Under the pieces are notes generated by a model that was not told where the DNA came from, ran no database searches, and worked only from the letters and a program-made list of their open reading frames with translations. 32,912 nucleotides of DNA, taken from Clostridiales bacterium UBA1728. Its GTDB lineage: Bacteria; Bacillota; Clostridia; Oscillospirales; Oscillospiraceae. The DNA is taken from positions 1 to 32,912 of the forward strand of contig DCIK01000005.1 in NCBI GenBank assembly GCA_002315975.1. Reading direction: 5' to 3'. Positions 24,933 to 30,462 of this stretch are shown here, piece by piece (position 1 is the first letter of the stretch; every line of letters starts with the position of its first letter). A program made the translations under genes and the position numbers.

Positions 24933-27473
24933 ATGAAGTACGATTTTGCAGCCATTGAGAAGAAATGGCAGGGCTACTGGGACGAACATAAGACCTACGC
25001 AGCCACAAACGGCGGCGATAAGCCCAAGTTTTTCGGTCTCATCGAGTTCCCCTATCCCTCCGGCGACGGTCTGCACGTGGGTCATCCCCGTCCCTACACC
25101 GCCATTGATATCGTGTCCCGTAAGCGCCGTATGCAGGGCTACAATGTGCTCTATCCCATGGGCTTCGATGCCTTCGGCCTGCCCACGGAGCGCTATGCCA
25201 TCCAGCACCATATGCGCCCCGAGCTGGTTACCAGGAAGAATGTGGCCCGCTTCACCGAGCAGCTTAAGATGCTGGGCTACAGCTTCGACTGGGATCGCTG
25301 CATTGTCACCACCGACCCCGACTACTACAAGTGGACCCAGTGGATTTTCCTGCAGATGTTCAAGAAGGGTCTGGCCTACAAGACCAGCATCCCCGTGAAC
25401 TGGTGCACCGACTGCAAGATCGTTCTGGCCAACGAGGAGGTCGTCAACGGCGTGTGTGAGCGCTGCGGCGGCCCCGTTATCAAGAAGGAAAAGTCCCAGT
25501 GGATGCTGGGCATCACCAAGTACGCCCAGCGTCTGCTGGACGATCTGGACGATCTGGACTATATTGAGCGCGTCAAGACCCAGCAGCGTAACTGGATCGG
25601 CCGCTCCACCGGCGCCGAGGTGGACTTCACTACCACCAGCGGCGATAAGCTCACCGTTTTCACCACCCGCTGCGACACCCTCTTCGGCGTGACCTACATG
25701 GTCATGTCCCCCGAGCACGCCATGCTGGGCGAGTGGATGGAGAAGGGTCTCATTCAGAATGTGGAGGCCGTGAAGGAGTATCAGGCCGCCGCCGCCCGCA
25801 AGAGCGATTTTGAGCGCACCGAGCTGGAGAGCAAGCAAAAGACCGGCGTAAAGCTGGAGGGCGTCCGCGCTGTGAACCCCGTCACCGGCGGCGAGATTCC
25901 CATCTTCCTCTCCGACTATGTTCTGGCCACCTACGGCACCGGCGCCATCATGGCCGTGCCCGGCCACGACCAGCGCGACTGGGACTTTGCCAAAACCTTC
26001 AACCTGCCCATCATTGAGGTGGTGCAGGGCGGCAATGTGGAGGAGTGCGCCTTCACAGACTGCGCCACCGGCGTGCTGGTGAACTCCGGCTTCCTGGACG
26101 GTCTGCAGGTGGAGGAGGCCAAGGCCACCATGATCAGGTGGCTGGAGGACAAGGGCATTGGACACGAGAAGGTCAACTTCAAGCTCCGCGACTGGGTCTT
26201 CTCCCGTCAGCGCTACTGGGGCGAGCCCATCCCCATCATCCACTGCGACAAGTGCGGCTGGGTGCCCATGGACGAGAAGGACCTGCCTCTGCTGCTGCCC
26301 GATGTGGAGAGCTACGAGCCCACCGACACCGGCGAGAGCCCTCTGGCTGCCATCCGCGACTGGGTGGAGTGCACCTGCCCCCAGTGCGGCGGAAAGGCCG
26401 AGCACGAGACCGACACTATGCCCAACTGGGCCGGCTCCAGCTGGTACTTCCTGCGCTACATGGATCCCAAGAACGATCAGGCTCTCGTGGGCAAGGATGC
26501 CATTCAGTACTGGAACCGGGTGGACTGGTACAACGGCGGCATGGAGCACACCACGCTCCACCTGCTCTATTCCCGCTTCTGGCACAAGTTCCTCTACGAT
26601 ATCGGCGTGGTTCCCACCAAGGAACCCTATGCCAAGCGCACCAGCCACGGCATGATTCTGGGTCAGAACCCCCACAACTTTGCCAATCTGCCCGCCGAGG
26701 AGCAGGCCGCCCTCATCGCCGAGTACGGCGACGAGAAGGGTGCCCGCAAACACCTCCGGGAGCGCTACGGCGACATGGCCGATCAGCAGATTGTGAAGAT
26801 GTCCAAGTCTCTGGGCAATGTGGTCAATCCCGACGATGTGGTCAAGGCCTACGGCGCTGATACGCTGCGCACCTATATCATGTTCCTTGGCGACTTCGAG
26901 AAGGCCGCTCCCTGGCAGGACGATGCCGTCAAGGGCTGCAAGCGCTTCCTTGACCGCGTGTGGAACCTCTGCGAGGTCAAGCGCGAGGGCGACGAGCTCT
27001 CCAAGGCCAACGAGAAGGAAATCCACAAGACCATCAGCAAGGTCAGCTCCGATATTGAGGAGATGAAGTTCAATACCGCCATTGCTGCCCTCATGGGTCT
27101 GGTGAATAAGTTCTACCAGAGCGAGCCCAGCCGCGGCGATGTGAAGGTACTGCTCGCACTGCTGAGCCCCTTTGCCCCTCACCTCTGCGAAGAGCTCTGG
27201 GAGATTCAGGGCTTTGAGGGTCTGTGCTCCACCTCCCAGTGGCCCGAGCACGACGAGAGCAAGACTGTCGATGCCGAGAAGACTCTGGCCGTGCAGGTCA
27301 ACGGCAAGCTCCGCGGCACCGTCACGGTGGCTGCCGGCTGCACCCAGGAGGTGGCTCTGGAGGCCGCCAAGGCCGACAAGAAGGTTGCCGGCTATCTGGA
27401 GAATGCCGAGATTGTGAAGATTATCTTCGTGCAGGATAAGCTCATCAATATCATTGTCAAGCCCGGAAAGTAA
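24933..27473 (+). CDS. leuS: Leucyl-tRNA synthetase
   Basis: Charges tRNA-Leu. 846 aa, class I. The N-terminal catalytic core has FPYPSGDGLHVGHP (HVGH at 48-51). The zinc-binding insert (WCTDCKIVLANEEVVNGVCERCGG) is present. The CP1 editing domain includes TYGTGAIMAVPGHDQRDWDFA, with the Asp that positions mischarged tRNA. The class signature KMSKS is at 622-626 (KMSKSLGNVVNPDD). The anticodon-binding and C-terminal domains are complete, ending FVQDKLINIIVKPGK. There is no room for a T-box leader because rsfS abuts it. A tRNA-Leu gene lies about 1.3 kb downstream on the other strand. Confidence 0.97.
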   Translation: MKYDFAAIEKKWQGYWDEHKTYAATNGGDKPKFFGLIEFPYPSGDGLHVGHPRPYTAIDIVSRKRRMQGYNVLYPMGFDAFGLPTERYAIQHHMRPELVTRKNVARFTEQLKMLGYSFDWDRCIVTTDPDYYKWTQWIFLQMFKKGLAYKTSIPVNWCTDCKIVLANEEVVNGVCERCGGPVIKKEKSQWMLGITKYAQRLLDDLDDLDYIERVKTQQRNWIGRSTGAEVDFTTTSGDKLTVFTTRCDTLFGVTYMVMSPEHAMLGEWMEKGLIQNVEAVKEYQAAAARKSDFERTELESKQKTGVKLEGVRAVNPVTGGEIPIFLSDYVLATYGTGAIMAVPGHDQRDWDFAKTFNLPIIEVVQGGNVEECAFTDCATGVLVNSGFLDGLQVEEAKATMIRWLEDKGIGHEKVNFKLRDWVFSRQRYWGEPIPIIHCDKCGWVPMDEKDLPLLLPDVESYEPTDTGESPLAAIRDWVECTCPQCGGKAEHETDTMPNWAGSSWYFLRYMDPKNDQALVGKDAIQYWNRVDWYNGGMEHTTLHLLYSRFWHKFLYDIGVVPTKEPYAKRTSHGMILGQNPHNFANLPAEEQAALIAEYGDEKGARKHLRERYGDMADQQIVKMSKSLGNVVNPDDVVKAYGADTLRTYIMFLGDFEKAAPWQDDAVKGCKRFLDRVWNLCEVKREGDELSKANEKEIHKTISKVSSDIEEMKFNTAIAALMGLVNKFYQSEPSRGDVKVLLALLSPFAPHLCEELWEIQGFEGLCSTSQWPEHDESKTVDAEKTLAVQVNGKLRGTVTVAAGCTQEVALEAAKADKKVAGYLENAEIVKIIFVQDKLINIIVKPGK

Positions 27474-27485
27474 CAGATACCTGAC

Positions 27486-27607
27486 TTGGCTCCCCTGTTG
27501 CGAAGCAATGGGTACAGGCGGTAGTGAATGACACGCCGGGGGCGTGTCAGAGCCGCCGTGTGACCGAGCCGTAGCGAGAAAGCTGTCGCAAAGCGACTGA
27601 GGGGGTA
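27486..27607 (+). repeat. CTCCC/GAGGG palindromic repeat, variant copy
   Basis: Begins TTGGCTCCCCTG and ends ACTGAGGGGGT, like the copy at 15367-15499. Internal stems are TTGC-GAA-GCAA, GGCGG/CCGCC (27517-27521 with 27553-27557) enclosing a perfect TGACACGCC-GGG-GGCGTGTCA (27529-27549), and GTCGC-AAA-GCGAC near the right end. It fills the gap between leuS and the pseudouridine synthase gene. Its last bases, GAGGGGG (27599-27605), lie exactly 7 nt before the next ATG and serve as that gene's only visible Shine-Dalgarno. Confidence 0.65.
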
Positions 27608-27612
27608 ACAGC

Positions 27613-28245
27613 ATGGACATACGCTATGCAGACGAACACATCGTAGTCTGCATCAAGCCGGAAAATGTGCTCTCCACCGACGAAGAGGGAGGCCTGCCCG
27701 GCCTCCTCTGCGCGGAGCTGGGCGGCGAAATCCGCACGGTGCACCGGCTGGACCGGATGGTCAGCGGGCTGATGGTGCTCTGCCGCAGCAAGGCTGCCGC
27801 CACGGCGCTGACAAGGCAGATTATGGACAAAAGCTTTCACAAGGCTTATCTGGCCGTGGTTCACGGAGAGATGGAGCAGCCCTCGGGCAGCTACCGCGAC
27901 CTCATGCTCCGGGACAAGCGGGAGTGCAAGAGCTATGTGACCGATACCCCCGGTAAGGGCGTGCAGGAGGCGCTGCTGGATTATCGCTGCCTTGCCTCCG
28001 ACGGGGAGAAGAGCCTTGTGCGCATCCTTCTCCACACGGGGCGTACCCATCAGATCCGCTGCCAGTTTGCCCACCACGGTCACAGTCTCTACGGGGAGAA
28101 AAAATATGATCCCCAAGGGGATAGCTGCTCTCTGGCGCTCTTTTCCGCGGAGCTGGGCTTCACTCATCCGCTGACGGGGGAGTACCTGCGTTTTGAGGCC
28201 GCACCCCCGGCGCAATACCCCTGGAACAGCTTTCAAAATCTATAA
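27613..28245 (+). CDS. RluA-family pseudouridine synthase
   Basis: Isomerises uridine to pseudouridine in rRNA or tRNA. 210 aa, a compact form without an N-terminal S4 domain. The catalytic Asp47 is in VHRLDRMVSGLMVL (family HRLDxxTSGL). Other motifs are KAYLAVVHG, LLHTGRTHQIRCQFAHHGHSLYGEKKY and a C-terminal LGFTHPLTGEYLRFEA. The target site cannot be inferred. The start is ATG 27613, with GAGGGGG supplied by the adjoining repeat. A small zinc-ribbon membrane protein follows after 15 nt with its own AGGAGA. Confidence 0.9.
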   Translation: MDIRYADEHIVVCIKPENVLSTDEEGGLPGLLCAELGGEIRTVHRLDRMVSGLMVLCRSKAAATALTRQIMDKSFHKAYLAVVHGEMEQPSGSYRDLMLRDKRECKSYVTDTPGKGVQEALLDYRCLASDGEKSLVRILLHTGRTHQIRCQFAHHGHSLYGEKKYDPQGDSCSLALFSAELGFTHPLTGEYLRFEAAPPAQYPWNSFQNL

Positions 28246-28260
28246 AAGAGGAGATAGAAA

Positions 28261-28518
28261 ATGGACATTCATCAGGTCAGAAAAATTTACGGTATGCTTG
28301 CCGTTGTCGCTCTTTTTATGGTAGGCGGAGCCCCCATGATCGGCAGAATGACCTCCAAGACCGTATTCTGGTATATGATCTGCGGCGGCATCGCCATGGC
28401 TCTGCTGGCCGTGTTTTACGCCTGGAAGAAGTATCGCTGCCCCTACTGCGGCGAGATTCTCCGCGCCCGCGAGCCCATGCCCGACTTCTGCCCCAACTGC
28501 GGTGCCAGACTGAAGTAA
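28261..28518 (+). CDS. Small membrane protein with C-terminal zinc ribbon
   Basis: 85 aa. Two predicted membrane helices (about 9-28 and 35-54) are joined by a short loop and followed by a cytoplasmic tail with a Cys4 zinc ribbon (CPYC at 60-63, CPNC at 77-80). The architecture resembles many short zinc-ribbon membrane proteins of unknown role in Clostridia. The ribosome site AGGAGA lies about 7 nt before ATG 28261. I do not recognise a specific family. Confidence 0.75.
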   Translation: MDIHQVRKIYGMLAVVALFMVGGAPMIGRMTSKTVFWYMICGGIAMALLAVFYAWKKYRCPYCGEILRAREPMPDFCPNCGARLK

Positions 28519-28528
28519 GGCTATGTAA

Positions 28529-28565
28529 AAGGCTTCCGAGTTGAGCAAATCAACCCGGAAGCCTT
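28529..28565 (+). terminator. Stem-loop after the zinc-ribbon gene
   Basis: AAGGCTTCCG (28529-28538) pairs with CGGAAGCCTT (28556-28565), with an inner GTTG/CAAC extension. It lies 11 nt after the stop codon and is followed by a T-poor TGTCGTTAC, so termination efficiency is uncertain. It ends the plus-strand run that starts at 7713. Confidence 0.6.
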
Positions 28566-28575
28566 GTCGTTACTT

Positions 28576-28717
28576 ATGAAGCAAAATGAAGTCGGGCTAC
28601 GCCCTAATGAAGACGGTGCTTCGCACCTGATGAAGTGAAGCCGCCCGTATATCATCCCTTCATTTCTTCATTAGCGAAGCGTCTTCATTCCCTCATCAGC
28701 CCGCAAGGGCGGCTTCA
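28576..28717 (+). repeat. ATGAAG/CTTCAT dyad repeat
   Basis: The left half carries ATGAAG four times and the right half CTTCAT four times, making a large imperfect palindrome. Its best arms are TGAAGCCGCCC (28636-28646) and GGGCGGCTTCA (28707-28717). Small hairpins such as GGTGC-TTC-GCACC and GCCC-GCAA-GGGC punctuate it. It is non-coding and lies between two terminators. It is similar in style to the 'GATGAAGT' dyad repeats of Clostridia (from memory). Confidence 0.55.
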
Positions 28718-28720
28718 TTC

Positions 28721-28761
28721 AAAAATCCCACATTTGTCAGGTAGACAAATGCGGGATTTTT
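28721..28761 (-). terminator. Intrinsic terminator of tRNA-Leu
   Basis: An 18-bp stem, AAAAATCCC-x-CATTTGTC (28721-28738) against GACAAATG-x-GGGATTTTT (28744-28761), with a 5-nt loop. On the minus-strand RNA the odd position forms a G-U pair, while on the plus strand it is an A-C mismatch, so the stem suits minus-strand transcription. It lies 3 nt past the tRNA CCA end and finishes in a T-run. Confidence 0.8.
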
Positions 28762-28763
28762 GT

Positions 28764-28849
28764 TGGTGCCGGTGGTGGGACTCGAACCCACACGGTGTTG
28801 TCACCTCGGGATTTTAAGTCCCGTGCGTCTACCATTCCGCCACACCGGC
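28764..28849 (-). tRNA. tRNA-Leu (anticodon UAA)
   Basis: 86 nt including an encoded CCA. The acceptor stem is GCCGGTG/CACCGGC. The anticodon stem CGGGA/TCCCG holds loop CTTAAAA with anticodon TAA, reading UUA and UUG. A class II variable arm (GAGGTGACAACACC) and a T-loop GTTCGAGTCC are present, both expected for leucine. It has its own sigma-A promoter upstream and a terminator directly downstream. It is oriented opposite to the flanking protein genes. Confidence 0.96.
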
Positions 28850-28857
28850 ATGGAAGT

Positions 28858-28886
28858 AGTTTATCACTAAAAGACTGTCATGTCAA
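28858..28886 (-). promoter_or_regulatory. Sigma-A promoter of tRNA-Leu
   Basis: On the minus strand: TTGACA (28881-28886), a 17-bp spacer and TAAACT (28858-28863), placed 8 nt before the tRNA 5' end. The -35 is consensus and the spacing ideal. The -35 hexamer overlaps the -35 of the divergent sigma-E-like promoter of yabP. Confidence 0.8.
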
Positions 28887-28906
28887 GGCGTTTCCGCGCA
28901 TACACT
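28878..28906 (+). promoter_or_regulatory. Candidate sigma-E promoter of the yabP-yabQ cluster
   Basis: The -10 CATACACT (28899-28906) matches the Bacillus sigma-E consensus CATACANT at every specified position. The -35 TCATGTC (28878-28884) matches KMATATT at five of seven, with a 14-bp spacer within the 13-15 range. yabP and yabQ belong to the sigma-E regulon in Bacillus. A start near 28913 leaves a leader just long enough for AAAGGGGAGAGG before ATG 28928. Confidence 0.65.
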
Positions 28907-28927
28907 TCCTTGAAAGGGGAGAGGTGC

Positions 28928-29203
28928 ATGGAACAGGAACAACGGCAGTCAGCCGGGAAAATTCAGAACATCATTCTGGAAAATCGCGGGAAGCTCAGCG
29001 TTTCGGGAGTGGAGGAGGTGCTCCATTTTGACGAGGGAACCGTGATCCTCCGCACGGCGCTGGGCGAGCTCAGCGTCCACGGGGAAAAGCTGCGGGTGGA
29101 GAGTCTGCAGGTGGAGAACGGGGAGCTGAGCGTCACCGGGCGGATCGGCGCTCTCAGCTACGCCGAGGAAAGCGTGGGGCTGTGGGAGAGACTTTTCGGC
29201 TGA
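28928..29203 (+). CDS. yabP: Sporulation protein YabP
   Basis: Spore-coat-related protein made in the mother cell under sigma-E in Bacillus; also related to YqfC. 91 aa from ATG 28928, selected because AAAGGGGAGAGG directly precedes it (an in-frame ATG at 28880 lies inside the promoter). The pattern NIILENRGKLSVSGVEEVLHFDEGTVILRTALGELSVHGEKLRVESLQVENGELSVTGRI is the YabP beta-rich domain. yabQ starts on the last base of its stop codon. The S4-domain gene (rqcP/yabO) that usually precedes yabP is absent; a tRNA gene is there instead. Confidence 0.93.
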   Translation: MEQEQRQSAGKIQNIILENRGKLSVSGVEEVLHFDEGTVILRTALGELSVHGEKLRVESLQVENGELSVTGRIGALSYAEESVGLWERLFG

Positions 29204-29772
29204 TGAAAAGAGTATTGGCAGAGGAGCTTCGTTTCATCGTCATTTCCATAGGAGCGGGTGCGCTGCTCTTGCTGCTCTACGATGTGCAGCACACCCTGCG
29301 CTCTCCGCTGGCGAAGTGGCTGCGCAAGCTCTGGGATCTGCTCTTTGTCCTCAGCGCCGCGGTGTGGCTCTTTGGCCTGTGCCTCAGGCTGCAGGGAGAG
29401 GTGCGTCTGAGCTTTTTCGCATTTCTGGGGGCGGGCTGTGTTGCTTACGCGTTGGTATTTCGACGATGGGCGGGCAGGGTACTGGGCTGTGTGGCAAAAT
29501 GGGAAGCGGGTACGCTGGAGCGTGGGAGAAATTTATGGAAAAAAATTCTATTTTCTGCAAAAAAATGCTTTGCAAAGTACGCAAAATCGTTTACAATAAA
29601 GCGGCAGGTGAGAGAGGATGAGCAGGGCACTTCAGCGCTTCGCTCTTCTCAGCTTGCTGACGCTCACAGCGTTCGGACTACATACGCTGCGGAGCGTGTG
29701 GGCCGAAACCGAGAGCGCGGCGCTCCGGCTGCAAAGGCTCCGGGAGCAGAATGCCGTGCAGGCGGAGAGTAA
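29203..29772 (+). CDS. yabQ: Sporulation membrane protein YabQ with an extended frame overlapping divIC
   Basis: 189 aa from ATG 29203. The N-terminal half has three hydrophobic segments (about 9-27, 42-63 and 70-86) as in YabQ, which is needed for the spore cortex in Bacillus. A basic region follows (RRWAGR...LWKKILFSAKKCFAKYAKSFTIKRQ). After about residue 139 the frame continues for 50 more residues in a different phase over the start of divIC, giving a low-complexity Arg/Ala/Ser-rich tail that does not look like YabQ. The natural end would be near 29620, so either a stop codon was lost or the last part is a readthrough extension. Confidence 0.85.
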   Translation: MKRVLAEELRFIVISIGAGALLLLLYDVQHTLRSPLAKWLRKLWDLLFVLSAAVWLFGLCLRLQGEVRLSFFAFLGAGCVAYALVFRRWAGRVLGCVAKWEAGTLERGRNLWKKILFSAKKCFAKYAKSFTIKRQVREDEQGTSALRSSQLADAHSVRTTYAAERVGRNRERGAPAAKAPGAECRAGGE

Positions 29773-29893
29773 CGCGCAGCTATCCCGGCGCGTGGAGCTG
29801 CGGGGCAGTCAGACTGAGCTTGAAAGGACAGGGCGGGAACAGCTGTTTCTGGTCTATCCCGATGAGAAGATATTTATTCAAACAGGGAATTGA
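29618..29893 (+). CDS. divIC: Septum formation initiator DivIC/FtsB family
   Basis: 91 aa. A short cytoplasmic N-terminus, one membrane helix (about 8-26), then an extracytoplasmic coiled coil (ETESAALRLQRLREQNAVQAESNAQLSRRVELRGSQTELERTGREQ) and the family end LFLVYPDEKIFI. DivIC forms a complex with FtsL and DivIB at the division septum. The start at 29618 has AGGTGAG at good spacing. About 155 bp of its 5' end is also open in the yabQ frame. yabP-yabQ-divIC-yabR is a conserved order in spore formers. Confidence 0.88.
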   Translation: MSRALQRFALLSLLTLTAFGLHTLRSVWAETESAALRLQRLREQNAVQAESNAQLSRRVELRGSQTELERTGREQLFLVYPDEKIFIQTGN

Positions 29894-29902
29894 GGAGAGA
29901 GA

Positions 29903-30379
29903 ATGGAGTTTATCGTGGGAACGATCCTGGAGGGGAAGGTAAGCGGGATCACCAAATACGGCGCTTTCGTGTCCTTTTCCGGCGGCGGCAGCGGACTGGT
30001 GCACATTTCCGAGATAGCCAACAGCTATGTGAACGATGTGCACGACTTCCTGACCGTGGGGCAGGAGGTCAAAGTAAAGGTTCTGAGCGTAACACCCGAG
30101 GGGAAGGTCAACCTGTCCATTAAGCAGACCCTGCCCCAGGAGGAGAAGCCTCCCTTACGAAAGCCCTCTCCCAGACCCCAGCCGCCTCGGGAGAGCCCGG
30201 ATCAGACGAAGAGGCCGATACCCGAATATCTGAGCAGCGATCAGGGCGCTGTCCACGGCCCCAGCGGAGATGCCAGCTTTGAAGAAAAGCTGAAGCTCTT
30301 TATGAAGGATTCCGACAGCAAGGTGAACGGCAACAAGCTCTATGCCGAGCGCAAGAGCAACAACCGCCGCAGAAAATAA
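29903..30379 (+). CDS. yabR: S1-domain RNA-binding protein (YabR-like)
   Basis: 158 aa. One S1 domain (about 1-75: GTILEGKVSGITKYGAFVSFSGGGSGLVHISEIANSYVNDVHDFLTVGQEVKVKVLSVTPEGKVNLSIKQ), a Pro/Arg-rich linker (PPLRKPSPRPQPPRESP) and a conserved tail (FEEKLKLFMKDSDSKVNGNKLYAERKSNNRRRK). This matches the YabR family found next to divIC in Firmicutes; the role is probably in RNA or ribosome binding but is not well defined. It starts 9 nt after divIC with GAGGAGAG upstream and ends the cluster before a bidirectional terminator. Confidence 0.93.
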   Translation: MEFIVGTILEGKVSGITKYGAFVSFSGGGSGLVHISEIANSYVNDVHDFLTVGQEVKVKVLSVTPEGKVNLSIKQTLPQEEKPPLRKPSPRPQPPRESPDQTKRPIPEYLSSDQGAVHGPSGDASFEEKLKLFMKDSDSKVNGNKLYAERKSNNRRRK

Positions 30380-30381
30380 GC

Positions 30382-30413
30382 AAAAGGACGCAGATTCATT
30401 TCTGCGTCCTTTT
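30382..30413 (+). terminator. Bidirectional intrinsic terminator (yabR / clpE-like)
   Basis: AAAAGGACGCAGA (30382-30394), loop TTCATT, TCTGCGTCCTTTT (30401-30413): perfect 13-bp stem starting 3 nt after the yabR stop, with A- and T-runs on the two sides so it can work in both directions. Confidence 0.85.
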
Positions 30414-30420
30414 CGTATGT

Positions 30421-30461
30421 CCTCCCCTTTGGGGAGGGGGCCCTGCAGGGGCGGGAGAGGG
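30421..30461 (+). repeat. Short CTCCC/GGGAG repeat copy
   Basis: CCTCCCC-TTT-GGGGAGG followed by the palindrome CCCTGCAGGG and GCGGGAGAGGG. It looks like a short member of the same repeat family seen at 15367 and 27486, in the 83-bp gap between the yabR and clpE-like stop codons. Confidence 0.55.
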
Positions 30462-30462
30462 C

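Noticed and set aside
24900..24935. T-box leader for leuS
   Set aside because: rsfS ends on the base before the leuS ATG, leaving no room, and no T-box motif is visible upstream of rsfS.
24522..27620. Very long open frame on the minus strand opposite leuS (about 1030 codons)
   Set aside because: It is the antisense of leuS in a GC-rich genome; the Leu/Gly/Val/His-rich translation has no domain pattern and leuS is unmistakable.
28635..28817. 60-codon plus-strand frame ending ...WDSNPHGVVTSGF
   Set aside because: The end is the reverse complement of tRNA-Leu and the rest is the dyad repeat and terminator; this is a well-known type of false gene.
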